From the NCBI RefSeq assembly GCF_014651495.1, contig NZ_BMWZ01000004.1, positions 62,001 to 126,000 of the forward strand: 64,000 bases of DNA, given 5' to 3'. The DNA is from Algibacter mikhailovii (GTDB lineage Bacteria; Bacteroidota; Bacteroidia; Flavobacteriales; Flavobacteriaceae). Of the stretch, positions 55,495 to 64,000 are shown one piece after another (within the stretch, counting starts at the first letter, position 1; each line of letters starts with the position of its first letter). Both the position numbers and the translations under genes were made by a program. The notes under the pieces are model-generated. The model worked only from the letters and a program-made list of their open reading frames with translations, had not been told where the DNA came from and did no database searches.

Positions 55495-55827
55495 AGTACA
55501 GGCCTCTTCAAAGGGAATATTCTTTTTACGTAATACCGCATAAAATTCAGGGTTTTCTGTGCCTGGATTAAAAATAACCCGTTTTGGATTAAGGGAAATA
55601 ATATAATCATAATAACCAGGCTGCCTTTTAGGATTTAAATAGAGCGTTATGGTATGCACATCTTGATAGGCTTTCAACTCAGTATCAATAGTTGCGCCTT
55701 CCACTTCCCCTGCCTTTAAACCAAAAGCCAATACGTCATATTTATTCGCCTTAAGCCTTTGGATAGCATAATTTGAATATCTATTTGGTTTTAATGATGC
55801 ACCTAAAACTAAAGTTCTTTTATTCAT
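55465..55827 (-). CDS. CoA-binding domain protein (YccU-like)
   Basis: A 120-residue Rossmann-fold protein. It opens [20 protein letters not shown], with a glycine loop and the NRYSN motif, and has [15 protein letters not shown] near residue 85. It matches the COG1832 CoA-binding group. The function of the family is not established. Its 3' end overlaps the 3' end of the symporter gene by 30 bp. Confidence 0.88.
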   Translation of the reverse strand: MNKRTLVLGASLKPNRYSNYAIQRLKANKYDVLAFGLKAGEVEGATIDTELKAYQDVHTITLYLNPKRQPGYYDYIISLNPKRVIFNPGTENPEFYAVLRKKNIPFEEACTLVLLATNQY

Positions 55828-55922
55828 AAAAGTTAAAAAAATGTTAAGTCAAACAAAATACAGTAACAGAATACAATTAAACACGTCTATCAAGTAATCA
55901 ATCTAATCATCAATCAAAACTA

Positions 55923-58397
55923 ATGAAAAATCTTATTGTCTATTGTATGCTTGTACTTACAATTACAGCCAACGCGATCACTAATCCCGATCCAAATGCC
56001 GAAAAAACTGGAACCATTACTGGTAAAGTTTTAGACGCTACTTTAAAACAACCCTTACCATATGTGAATGTAATCATCAAAAATCCCTCAGGAGAAACCT
56101 TAACCGGAGGTATTACTCTTGATGATGGTACTTTTAAAATTGGTAAAGTGGCCGAAGGCAACATTGTAGTCAGTATTCAATATATTGGATACAAAACCTA
56201 CGATAAAACCCTTACTATAGGAAAAGGGAATTTTAATATAAATATGGGAGACATATTTCTTGAAGAAGAAGCTGAAGGCCTAGATGAAGTTACTGTCATT
56301 GCAGAAACTTCCACAATTCAACAAAAAGTAGACCGGAAAGTTATTACTGTAGGTAAGGATTTAATTACCGCGGGGCCAACTGCTAGCGACATTATGAACA
56401 ACATACCTTCAGTAGGTGTAGACCCGCAAACGGGAAACATAAGTCTTCGTGGTAATGAAAATGTTAGAGTTATGATTGATGGTAAATTCACAAATGTACC
56501 AATTGCTCAATTGCTGAAACAAATACCTACAACCTCCATCAAACAGATTGAATTAATAACAAACCCTTCAGCAAAATATAACCCTGAGGGCATGAGTGGT
56601 ATAATTAATATTAAACTTCATAAAAACACCCAATTAGGTTTTAATGGAAGTCTGAATGTTGGAGTTACAAATGACGTATATGCAAAATTCAATAGCTCTA
56701 TAAACATGAATTATCGTCAAGGAAAATTTAATTTTTTTGGTAATTATGGTAATAATATTTCCAAACAAAATAATTTTGGTACAATTAATCGTATTGATGA
56801 TGGTTCTATACAAGACTTTAATGGTACAAATAAGAACAAATCACATCTTTATAAACTAGGGGTCGATTTTTATTTGAATGATAGAAATACCCTATCCTTT
56901 TTTACAAATCAAAATAAGTTTAATGGTGAAGGCGATAGTGTCACAGACCTTACTTTTCCCAGTAGCGCCGTTCAAACTCAAATATTTCATAATGATTCAG
57001 AAAATAACTCCAGACAATACAACTTTGCATACAAGCATGATTTTGTAAAAGAAGGTGAAACACTAGAAATAGAGGCTAATTTTAATGACTATGAAGGTCA
57101 AGAACTAGCCGATTTTAATTTTATCAATTTCACTTTTCCTACAGATTATAATGACAATGTCAATACCAATAGAGATAGAACAACAATAAATGTTGATTAC
57201 GTAAACCCACTAAAAGATGACACTAAACTTGAGGCTGGCTTGGAAGCCAGATTATTCAATTCTGTAATAGGTTACAGCTCAACAGGAGAAACTTTTAATG
57301 GTGAAGGCGATATTATACCAACACCTAGTACCGATTTTGATTACAAAAGAGACATTTATTCAGCATATGCTACCTATTCCAAAAAATACGAAAAATGGAA
57401 CTACCAAGTTGGTCTTCGTGCCGAACAAGTATTTGTTAACGCGGATGCTTTAAGAACATTTGATGATAATAGTACAGAATTGTACCCATTTGAAAACAAT
57501 TACTTTCAAGCCTACCCTTCAATTTTTATTGGTTATCAACCATCAGAAAAAAACAACTATCAGTTTAGTGCAAGCAGAAGAGTAGACCGACCAGGTTTAA
57601 ATCAGGTAAATCCAATTAGACAATGGAATACCCCTAGAGTTTCCTCTTTTGGAAACCCACAACTAGAACCGCAATTCACCAATTCTGTTGAAGTAAATTA
57701 TATTAGAAATTTTGAAAATGGTAGCATTACCTCAGGCGTGTTTTATAGATTTATTCAGGACAATATTAACCGATACCTCAGTATTGACCGCAGAGATATA
57801 ACTTCAGGAAACGTAATACTATCCTATAATAATTTTGAGAACACATCAGCATATGGTATTGAAGTATCTTCAAATTACCGACCAACAAAATGGTGGAGTT
57901 TTAATGCTAGTTTTGATTTGTATTCACAAACACAAATAGGCATCACGGAGTATCTTGATACTGAAGACATAGAAAATGCAACACCCGAAGATATTGTGAG
58001 ACAGGATATAGAAGTAGATAATGTTGTTTGGAACCTAAGAATGTTTAATAACTTCAAGGCCACTAAAAATCTAAGCTTTTCCCTATTTGGGATGTATCGT
58101 GGAGAATCTGTAGGTATCCAATATACAAGAAAACCTATGTTCATGGTAAACACAGGTATGCGTTATAGTTTCTTAAAGGACAATAGAGGAACGCTTAGTT
58201 TAAGTTACAATGATATTTTTAGAACCATGCAGTATGAATTTGAAAGTCGCACCCCGTTTCCTGCAGAAGGCGTTTTTAATTTTGAAAGTAATACAATAAA
58301 TATTTCATTCAATTACCGTTTTGGTGGTGGAAAATACAAAGCTTTAAAAAGAAAACAGCGCGCTAATGATGAGCAAACTGGAAGTAGTGGCTTTTAG
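55923..58397 (+). CDS. TonB-dependent receptor-like outer-membrane beta-barrel protein
   Basis: An 824-residue protein with an N-terminal signal peptide (about 1-18). A carboxypeptidase-regulatory-like beta-sandwich spans about 31-115 (GTITGKVLDATLKQPLPYVN). A plug-like region (about 130-230) has TAGPTASDIMNNIPSVGVD and NEGVRVMIDGK-type sequence, and PSAKYNPEGMSGIINIKL is the usual barrel entry. The rest is beta-barrel with the outer membrane protein beta-barrel family layout (PF14905). It is a single gene with no SusD partner. The ligand is unknown; iron or a small peptide is possible. Confidence 0.9.
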   Translation: MKNLIVYCMLVLTITANAITNPDPNAEKTGTITGKVLDATLKQPLPYVNVIIKNPSGETLTGGITLDDGTFKIGKVAEGNIVVSIQYIGYKTYDKTLTIGKGNFNINMGDIFLEEEAEGLDEVTVIAETSTIQQKVDRKVITVGKDLITAGPTASDIMNNIPSVGVDPQTGNISLRGNENVRVMIDGKFTNVPIAQLLKQIPTTSIKQIELITNPSAKYNPEGMSGIINIKLHKNTQLGFNGSLNVGVTNDVYAKFNSSINMNYRQGKFNFFGNYGNNISKQNNFGTINRIDDGSIQDFNGTNKNKSHLYKLGVDFYLNDRNTLSFFTNQNKFNGEGDSVTDLTFPSSAVQTQIFHNDSENNSRQYNFAYKHDFVKEGETLEIEANFNDYEGQELADFNFINFTFPTDYNDNVNTNRDRTTINVDYVNPLKDDTKLEAGLEARLFNSVIGYSSTGETFNGEGDIIPTPSTDFDYKRDIYSAYATYSKKYEKWNYQVGLRAEQVFVNADALRTFDDNSTELYPFENNYFQAYPSIFIGYQPSEKNNYQFSASRRVDRPGLNQVNPIRQWNTPRVSSFGNPQLEPQFTNSVEVNYIRNFENGSITSGVFYRFIQDNINRYLSIDRRDITSGNVILSYNNFENTSAYGIEVSSNYRPTKWWSFNASFDLYSQTQIGITEYLDTEDIENATPEDIVRQDIEVDNVVWNLRMFNNFKATKNLSFSLFGMYRGESVGIQYTRKPMFMVNTGMRYSFLKDNRGTLSLSYNDIFRTMQYEFESRTPFPAEGVFNFESNTINISFNYRFGGGKYKALKRKQRANDEQTGSSGF

Positions 58398-58473
58398 ATT
58401 GCTAAGTAGACATGACATTTAATAGCCTGCTATAATAGTTGATGGTTAGTGTTAAAGTATGGTTATTAATAAG

Positions 58474-58509
58474 AAACTCCGAAGTCATTTAACTTCGGAG
58501 TTTTGATTT
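58474..58509 (+). terminator. Rho-independent terminator of the TonB receptor gene
   Basis: A perfect 12-bp stem (AAACTCCGAAGT with ACTTCGGAGTTT), loop CATTTA, then TTTGATTTTT-type tract. It lies 76 bp after the stop codon. Confidence 0.85.
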
Positions 58510-58671
58510 TTACTAATAGCAATACTATTACTATGTTAAAGTTTTAATTCTGTCACAATAATTTCTGCAATAAAACGTTATACGAATATACAATCTAGCT
58601 AATAACGAATGAAGTAATTATTTAAGAGTTAGTCGTCTACACATAAAATATTCGTTAACAGATTAGTATAA

Positions 58672-58709
58672 AAAAACTCGAAATTTAATATTTCGAGTTT
58701 TTCTTTTTT
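58672..58709. terminator. Bidirectional terminator without an assigned gene
   Basis: A perfect 13-bp stem (AAAAACTCGAAAT with ATTTCGAGTTTTT) around TTAAT. T-tracts follow on both strands (TTTTTCTTTTTT on plus, TTTTTTT on minus). Neither flanking gene needs it. Confidence 0.75.
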
Positions 58710-58741
58710 ATGTTAAAAAACGTTAAATAATTTATATCGGT

Positions 58742-58763
58742 GCAATATTTTTCAAAATATTGC
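58742..58763. repeat. Perfect inverted repeat
   Basis: Arms GCAATATTTT and AAAATATTGC flank two bases (TC). There is no T-tract, so it is not a terminator. It could be a protein-binding site or an RNA stem between the two downstream hairpins. Confidence 0.6.
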
Positions 58764-58819
58764 GTCTAATACATTGAGATTCTTCACATTAGTGTTAATT
58801 GAAGTTGATTAATAGCTAG

Positions 58820-58851
58820 AAAAAACCGAAGCGCGTGCGATTCGGTTTTTT
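58820..58851 (-). terminator. Rho-independent terminator of fabH (bidirectional form)
   Basis: An 11-bp stem (AAAAAACCGAA with TTCGGTTTTTT) and a GC-rich 10-base loop. On the minus strand it lies about 27 bp after the fabH stop and ends in TTTTTT. Confidence 0.8.
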
Positions 58852-58877
58852 CGTTTTACACAACGTAATACTTTATT

Positions 58878-59885
58878 CTAAGCCCACTTAATTATAGCAC
58901 TTGCCCAAGTAAATCCACTACCAAAGGCAGCCAAGACCACATTATCACCAGATTTAATCTTACCCTCTTCCCAGGCTTCAGTGAGCGCAATAATTACAGA
59001 AGCGGCAGTAGTATTACCATATTTCATAATATTATTAAATACCTGATCATCTCTGAGTCCAAACTTTTTCTGAATAAACTGAGCGATTCTTAAGTTGGCT
59101 TGATGCGGTATTAACATATCAATGTCTTCTTTCTGCAAACCAGTTTTCATCAAACCTTCAATAATAACCTCACTAAAACGTACCACAGCATGTTTAAATA
59201 CAAATGTACCATCCATATAAGGGAAATAAGAAATGTCTTCCTCTTCCGATTCTAATATTTCAGGAACCCAATGCGCTATACTTGGCGAAGCCACAATTAA
59301 TTTATCGGCATATTTACCCTCACTATGTAAATGTGTTGATAAAATCCCCTTACTATTATCCTCTTCTCTACTCAATACACAAGCACCTGCTCCATCGCCA
59401 AATATCACCGTCACGCCCCTGCCTCTAGTAGATTTATCAAGACCATTACTATGATATTCAGCTCCTATTACGAGTATATTTTTGTACATGCCTGTTTTTA
59501 TAAACTGATCGGCCACAGAAATGGCATACACAAAACCAGAACATTGATTCCTAACATCTAAAGCGCCAATGGTTGGCATATCTAACATATCTTGAATTTG
59601 CACCCCGCAACCTGGAAAGTAATAATCCGGACTAAGCGTGGCAAACACTATAAAATCAATATCATCTTTTGTTAAACCAGAACGTTCTATGGCAATTCTA
59701 GCAGCCTTAGCGCCCATTACAGCCGATGTATCTTCAGATCCATCAGGAATCCACCTGCGCTCCTCTATTCCCGTGCGTTCTTGAATCCATTCATCACTTG
59801 TATCCATGATTTTAGATAAGTCATGGTTGGTCACTATATTTTCTGGAACATACTTACCTAAACCGGTAATCTTTGAATTATACAT
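58878..59885 (-). CDS. fabH: 3-oxoacyl-ACP synthase III (FabH family)
   Basis: A 335-residue thiolase-fold enzyme. The catalytic triad is Cys115 (VRNQCSGFVYA), His261 (LIPHQANLRIA) and Asn291 (KYGNTTAAS). It condenses acetyl-CoA or a related primer with malonyl-ACP to start fatty acid synthesis. Here it is a lone gene, not in the usual plsX-rpmF cluster, so it may be an extra copy for special fatty acids or for a secondary product. Divergent from htpG. Confidence 0.92.
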   Translation of the reverse strand: MYNSKITGLGKYVPENIVTNHDLSKIMDTSDEWIQERTGIEERRWIPDGSEDTSAVMGAKAARIAIERSGLTKDDIDFIVFATLSPDYYFPGCGVQIQDMLDMPTIGALDVRNQCSGFVYAISVADQFIKTGMYKNILVIGAEYHSNGLDKSTRGRGVTVIFGDGAGACVLSREEDNSKGILSTHLHSEGKYADKLIVASPSIAHWVPEILESEEEDISYFPYMDGTFVFKHAVVRFSEVIIEGLMKTGLQKEDIDMLIPHQANLRIAQFIQKKFGLRDDQVFNNIMKYGNTTAASVIIALTEAWEEGKIKSGDNVVLAAFGSGFTWASAIIKWA

Positions 59886-59961
59886 ACTGTCATCTTTATT
59901 GGTTAACCAAAATACAAAATAAAATCATGATGAACCAATAAAATGAAACGCCAAATAATTG

Positions 59962-59974
59962 TGTCAGTTTGTCA
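59962..59974 (+). repeat. Direct repeat TGTCA upstream of htpG
   Basis: Two TGTCA copies start 8 bp apart (59962 and 59970) and lie 13 bp before the GG of the sigma-54-like promoter. They could be an activator or repressor site. Confidence 0.45.
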
Positions 59975-59986
59975 TATTTATTCAAT

Positions 59987-60001
59987 TGGCATTTTTGTTG
60001 C
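59987..60001 (+). promoter_or_regulatory. Sigma-54-like promoter of htpG
   Basis: TGGCATTTTTGTTGC matches the sigma-54 consensus TGGCACG-N4-TTGC with the required GG (59988-59989), 10 bp, GC (60000-60001) spacing. An overlapping weaker Bacteroidota -33/-7 pair, TTTG (59968-59971), 18 bp, CATTTTTG (59990-59997), is the alternative. The ATG is 44 bp downstream. Confidence 0.5.
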
Positions 60002-60045
60002 CTATTAATCAAACATAAAAAAACAATTATAAAACATTATATATT

Positions 60046-61959
60046 ATGACAAAAGGAAACATTAATGTATCGGTAGAAAACATCTTCCCACTCATTAAAA
60101 AATTCTTGTATAGCGATCACGAAATATTTTTGCGTGAGCTTATTAGTAACGCAACTGATGCAACGTTAAAATTAAAACACTTAACCAATGTTGGTGATGC
60201 GAAAGTAGAATATGGCAACCCAAAAATTGAAGTTAAGGTCGACAAAGAAGGTAAAAAACTTCATATTATTGATCAAGGTTTAGGGATGACAGCTGAAGAG
60301 GTTGAAAAATACATCAACCAAGTGGCCTTCTCTGGAGCTGAGGAGTTTTTAGATAAGTACAAGGATTCTGCTAAAGATTCTGGAATAATTGGTCATTTTG
60401 GTCTTGGTTTCTATTCTGCTTTTATGGTTGCTGAAAAAGTTGAAATCATTACAAAGTCTTTCAAAGATGAACCAGCAGCACATTGGACTTGTGACGGTTC
60501 ACCTGAATTCACTTTAGAAGCTTCTGATAAAACAGAAAGAGGAACAGAAATTATTCTTCATATTGCTGAAGATTCTACTGAATTTTTAGAAGACAGTAGA
60601 ATTAGCGAATTGTTATTGAAGTATAACAAGTTTATGCCTGTACCAATTAAATTTGGCACAAAAGAAGTTAATGACCCTGAGCATGAACCTCAAACAACAA
60701 AGGATGAGGAAGGTAAAGAAACAACAGAACCTCACAGACAAATTACGGTCGATAACATCATTAACAATCCTAATCCAGCTTGGACCAAACAACCAACTGA
60801 ATTAAAGGATGAAGATTACACTGGTTTCTACAGAGAATTGTACCCAATGCAATTTGAAGAGCCTTTATTTAACATTCACCTGAATGTAGATTATCCGTTC
60901 AACTTAACTGGGATTTTATATTTCCCTAAAATGTCGAACGATATGCAGATTCAAAAAGACAAAATTCAGTTATACCAAAACCAAGTTTTTGTGACTGATA
61001 ATGTTGAAGGTATTGTTCCTGAATTCTTAACCATGTTGCGTGGTGTTATAGATTCACCTGATATTCCATTAAATGTATCACGTTCGTATTTACAAGCAGA
61101 TGGTGCAGTAAAGAAAATTTCATCATACATTACAAGAAAAGTAGCTGATAAATTAAAATCGTTATTCAACAATAACCGTGAAGATTTTGAAGCCAAATGG
61201 AATGACATTAAAATCGTTATTGAATACGGTATGCTTTCAGAAGAAAAGTTCTTTGAAAAAGCAGATGCCTTTGCTCTATACCCAACAGTTGATGGGAAGT
61301 ATTATACATACGATGAATTATTCAATAAGATCAAAGCAAAACAAACAGATAAAGATGACAAATTAGTTATTCTTTATGCTTCTGACAAAGACGCTCAACA
61401 CAGTTATATTGAGTCGGCTAAAGCAAAAGATTACGAAGTATTACTATTGGATTCTCCAATTGTTTCACATCTCATTCAAAAGTTAGAAAGCTCTAAAGAA
61501 AACATCACGTTTGCTCGTGTTGATGGTGATCATATCAATAATTTAATTAAGAAAGATGAAACAACTATTTCTAAATTAGATGAAGATCAAACCAAAGCAT
61601 TAGACGAACTATTAAAAGAAGTTATACCTTCTGAGAAATTTATGGTTCAGTTAGAAGCTATGGATAGCAACGAATCGCCATTTACTATTACGCAGCCAGA
61701 ATTTATGCGTCGTATGAAAGAAATGCAGGCTACTGGTGGTGGCGGAGGTATGTTTGGTATGGGCAACATGCCAGAAATGTACAACTTGGTTGTGAACACT
61801 AACTCTGAATTGGTTAGCGAAATTATTGGTACAAAAACCAAAAAGAAGCAAGAACGTTTAATAAACCAAAGTTTAGACTTAGCTAGATTATCTCAAGGCT
61901 TACTAAAAGGTGAAGAATTAACAAACTTCATTAAACGTAGTTATGAGATGATAAAATAG
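60046..61959 (+). CDS. htpG: Molecular chaperone HtpG (Hsp90)
   Basis: A 637-residue Hsp90. The GHKL ATP site is seen in ELISNATDA (Asn35), IDQGLGMTAEEV and IGHFGLGFYSAFMVA. The middle domain has NVSRSYLQAD with the catalytic arginine. The dimerisation domain fills the last 130 residues and includes a glycine-rich stretch near 570. It refolds client proteins under stress. A strong terminator follows at 61994. Confidence 0.97.
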   Translation: MTKGNINVSVENIFPLIKKFLYSDHEIFLRELISNATDATLKLKHLTNVGDAKVEYGNPKIEVKVDKEGKKLHIIDQGLGMTAEEVEKYINQVAFSGAEEFLDKYKDSAKDSGIIGHFGLGFYSAFMVAEKVEIITKSFKDEPAAHWTCDGSPEFTLEASDKTERGTEIILHIAEDSTEFLEDSRISELLLKYNKFMPVPIKFGTKEVNDPEHEPQTTKDEEGKETTEPHRQITVDNIINNPNPAWTKQPTELKDEDYTGFYRELYPMQFEEPLFNIHLNVDYPFNLTGILYFPKMSNDMQIQKDKIQLYQNQVFVTDNVEGIVPEFLTMLRGVIDSPDIPLNVSRSYLQADGAVKKISSYITRKVADKLKSLFNNNREDFEAKWNDIKIVIEYGMLSEEKFFEKADAFALYPTVDGKYYTYDELFNKIKAKQTDKDDKLVILYASDKDAQHSYIESAKAKDYEVLLLDSPIVSHLIQKLESSKENITFARVDGDHINNLIKKDETTISKLDEDQTKALDELLKEVIPSEKFMVQLEAMDSNESPFTITQPEFMRRMKEMQATGGGGGMFGMGNMPEMYNLVVNTNSELVSEIIGTKTKKKQERLINQSLDLARLSQGLLKGEELTNFIKRSYEMIK

Positions 61960-61993
61960 TTGATGCATACATAAAGCAGATATGCTAATATTA

Positions 61994-62028
61994 AAAAAAA
62001 ACCACTTCTTATTGGAAGTGGTTTTTTT
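61994..62028 (+). terminator. Rho-independent terminator of htpG
   Basis: Stem ACCACTTC (62001-62008) with GAAGTGGT (62015-62022), loop TTATTG, extended by an A-run before and T-run after. Confidence 0.88.
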
Positions 62029-62197
62029 GTACCCTTTATTTATTCGGTATAATGCCAAATAAGAGAATTGCGTGTAAAATAAATACTACTGTCAGTTCTC
62101 ATGTTAAGCCATAAAATGTTGCTATACCTGTTCGTGTATGCCATCTTGGTTGACATAAAGAAGCCACGCCCTATATAAGTCATTAACCGGATTTATT

Positions 62198-63187
62198 TTA
62201 TTCAATCCGATTATTTTCTAAGTCAAAATTATCTCTGCCTAGATATTTACCATGTGCATCATAATTATAGATAGATTTGGCCACTCCATGAACATCAACG
62301 CTTCTTTCTCCATATCTATCATAATATGTAATACTCGCTCTAGTCATGTTAGGACGGTATTTAATAATGCCATAGGCTCGCTTCTCATGGGGATAACCTA
62401 GGCTATTCATATAGTAAATTCTTGAAGGTTTTCCATATTTATTGAATGCTCTCCAATTAATTTTTGCTAAATCAAACCTTGGATGTAAGAATAAGTTATT
62501 GTTTTCATCCAAAAAATGCTCTTCGAAGAACATCCCATTATGATCAAATTGAAAAACCACTGTGGCATAACCTTGGTTGCCATTAACAATTTCCCCTTTT
62601 TCATTTCTGTTTTGCCTATATAAAGTTAGTCCATCCTTATTGTAAAGGAAATGAACAATATTGAAACCATTGCCATCGGGAATAGTATCTCCTGTAGCTG
62701 AGAATTGAATTTCAGTAGCGATTTCATTTTTATCATTTCGTGTTACTTCAGAGTAGGCAACACCATCCGAAATAAGTTCTCCATTACTATAATTTTCCTT
62801 TCGTATCCAATACCCTGCTGTATTGAGGAGGTATTTCTTTTCATCAATGTTGCTGGAATTTTCAATAAATTCACCGGCGGTATTCTTATATTTTTCTATA
62901 AAGTAACCTGAATGATACGTCCTTACCAACTCAAATGCGCCATAATTGCTATAATCACTAGGCTTACCTGAGAAATAAAACTTCACACGCAACAACCTAT
63001 TGTTATTATCAAATTCAACGTAGTAGCTGTTAATTGTTTTTGATTCTTCCTCTGAAATAGGAATACTTGGTCTTACAAAAGTTTCAGCATGATTGATATC
63101 CCAATTGATATAATAACCCGATTTCTCTTGTGAATAGATGATAAACGGAAGACAAATAATAAGGTATGTTATGTATTTAAATTTCAT
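62198..63187 (-). CDS. Secreted repeat protein of unknown function
   Basis: A 329-residue protein with a signal peptide (about 1-20, MKFKYITYLIICLPFIIYSQ). From about residue 80 on it consists of roughly eight loose repeats of about 30 residues. Each has a glycine-aromatic start, an NKDG or DHNG-like turn and a GEIV or GELI-like glycine turn (for example YNKDGLTLYRQNRNEKGEIV, and FDHNGMFFEEHF). I do not recognise a named family. The pattern resembles beta-hairpin repeat proteins such as YwqK-like or RHS-like surface proteins. It follows the hydrolase gene by 82 bp, maybe co-transcribed. Confidence 0.75.
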   Translation of the reverse strand: MKFKYITYLIICLPFIIYSQEKSGYYINWDINHAETFVRPSIPISEEESKTINSYYVEFDNNNRLLRVKFYFSGKPSDYSNYGAFELVRTYHSGYFIEKYKNTAGEFIENSSNIDEKKYLLNTAGYWIRKENYSNGELISDGVAYSEVTRNDKNEIATEIQFSATGDTIPDGNGFNIVHFLYNKDGLTLYRQNRNEKGEIVNGNQGYATVVFQFDHNGMFFEEHFLDENNNLFLHPRFDLAKINWRAFNKYGKPSRIYYMNSLGYPHEKRAYGIIKYRPNMTRASITYYDRYGERSVDVHGVAKSIYNYDAHGKYLGRDNFDLENNRIE

Positions 63188-63269
63188 GCTACCTTGTAAA
63201 ATATGGTTAACGGTTTTGTTTATGATTAGTCCAGAAGTTAATTAACGATTAAGCCCTCTGTTCAAACTT

Positions 63270-64000
63270 TTATTTTAGATTATGCACTATAAATTCTCTG
63301 ATTTTAATATCAATATCTCCTTCTCTATCTACGGTTTTGCTCGTATATAAATAATTTTCAACATTATTCTTTTTAAGCATTTTAGACAACACAATGGCAT
63401 GCCTTCTATGATGTTGCACTACATTATCGGTTTTGGGGAAATTTTCCTTCATTAGATTCATAAGGTAAATTGGTGGGTCTTGCGAATCAATCATCGCTAA
63501 CATGTCCAATTGCTCTGAGCTCATACGAATCTGTTCTTTAAATGATTTATAATTCGGGTAACCATAAAAATTAGCGGCAGAATTATATATCTGTTTACGT
63601 TTTAGCGGAACAACCAAACGCATATATGGAACAATTTTTTTCCATTTAAAGACATTATACGTTGATTGTGTTGCAATGGCTCCAGCACATTTTAGTCGTG
63701 TAGATTCTCCTTTTAAAGTAGGATCTCCCTGTATTGCCAAATCATCATGAAATGCAAAGTACAAGCTTGCTCCCGCACCAGCAGAAATACCATAACAGCC
63801 TACTCTTTCTTTATCAATATTGAATGCATTTGCATTAAAACGCAAATACTGTATAGCCGTCTGAATGTCCTTAAGAGATACTTTTACTCCCAATGAATCA
63901 TTACTTGAATAAAAGCGATAATTGATTGAAGCTACGGCAATATTGTTGTTCAAAAAACACCTAATATCTTCTTTTCTCTTATATATGGCGTCTTTGTCTC
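63270..64000 (-). CDS. Alpha/beta hydrolase family protein, 5' end cut by window
   Basis: The reading frame continues to the window end without a stop, so the true start lies outside. The visible 243 codons contain NNIAVASINYRF and then GCYGISAGAGASLYFAF, where the serine of GISAGA is the nucleophile elbow. A histidine-containing block near the end (VVQHHRRHAIVLS) may supply the triad histidine. It fits the esterase/lipase group (BD-FAE or dienelactone-like). A secreted or lipoprotein form is possible, but the N-terminus is missing. Confidence 0.8.
   Translation of the reverse strand, partial: DKDAIYKRKEDIRCFLNNNIAVASINYRFYSSNDSLGVKVSLKDIQTAIQYLRFNANAFNIDKERVGCYGISAGAGASLYFAFHDDLAIQGDPTLKGESTRLKCAGAIATQSTYNVFKWKKIVPYMRLVVPLKRKQIYNSAANFYGYPNYKSFKEQIRMSSEQLDMLAMIDSQDPPIYLMNLMKENFPKTDNVVQHHRRHAIVLSKMLKKNNVENYLYTSKTVDREGDIDIKIREFIVHNLK

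Larger units (their letters stand above)
58398..58877. other. Gene-free region with three strong hairpin terminators
   Basis: This 480-bp region between a plus-strand receptor gene and a minus-strand fabH has no convincing coding sequence. The outer two hairpins can end the two genes. The middle one has no gene of its own. About 165 bp lies between hairpins 1 and 2, and about 115 bp between 2 and 3, long enough for small RNAs. Confidence 0.6.

Noticed and set aside
1-64000. CRISPR arrays, tRNA or rRNA genes, insertion sequences, prophage or toxin-antitoxin modules
   Set aside because: Looked for on both strands by eye; no repeat-spacer array, cloverleaf, transposase or phage gene was recognised.

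Overview
The window looks like the chromosome of a marine-type Flavobacteriaceae species (phylum Bacteroidota). The DNA is AT-rich. Several genes have promoters of the Bacteroidota type (TTTG/TTG, about 19 bp, then TAnnTTTG) and no clear Shine-Dalgarno sites. It carries family hallmarks: a SusC-like/beta-barrel TonB receptor, a secreted protein with a type IX secretion C-terminal sorting domain, an OmpA protein with thrombospondin type 3 repeats, DUF4295 next to rpmG/rpmB, and SecA with a Bacteroidota-like tail. No tRNA, rRNA, CRISPR array, insertion sequence or prophage was seen. The species cannot be named from the sequence.

Region 1 (1-29.4 kb, all on the minus strand) is one surface polysaccharide locus. 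It starts at 29411 with an outer-membrane export lipoprotein (Wza) and a Wzc-type tyrosine autokinase. An ABC exporter (Wzm permease, Wzt ATPase with a C-terminal polysaccharide-binding extension) follows. The variable block then holds a nitroreductase-like protein, a polysaccharide pyruvyl transferase, about eleven glycosyltransferase-like proteins, an MBOAT O-acyltransferase with an SGNH-like partner, an acyltransferase-3, a hexapeptide acyltransferase, and a full asparagine synthetase paired with a glutaminase-less paralogue. It closes with an O-antigen polymerase/ligase-like protein, another GT4 and the N-terminal part of an initiating polyprenyl-phosphate sugar transferase cut by the window edge. 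Genes are closely packed, often overlapping, from 29411 down to 3503. The only sizeable gap, at 3404-3502, holds a promoter-like element. The set implies a polymer that is pyruvylated, acylated and possibly amidated. ABC export and Wzy/WaaL-type signatures occur together, and no flippase or nucleotide-sugar genes are in the window.

Region 2 (29.5-42.6 kb) is mixed. It has an Uup-type ABC-F ATPase, a methyltransferase, the DUF5723/OmpA protein, a PduO-type cobalamin adenosyltransferase, a small acidic DUF2795 protein, secA, a sorted SMP-30-like protein, a flavin amine oxidase and a signal-less M23 peptidase. Region 3 (42.6-53.9 kb, minus strand) is conserved housekeeping: rimO, an amidase lipoprotein, ftsY, DUF4295-rpmG-rpmB, cinA with an Hpt protein, a FAH-family protein, a DEDD exonuclease, a lipoyl E2 acyltransferase, a GT2 and recR.

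Region 4 (54-64 kb) holds a sodium:solute symporter, a CoA-binding protein, a TonB-type receptor, a 480-bp gap with three strong terminators and no gene, fabH, and htpG with a sigma-54-like promoter. It ends with a secreted repeat protein of unknown function and an alpha/beta hydrolase cut by the window end.
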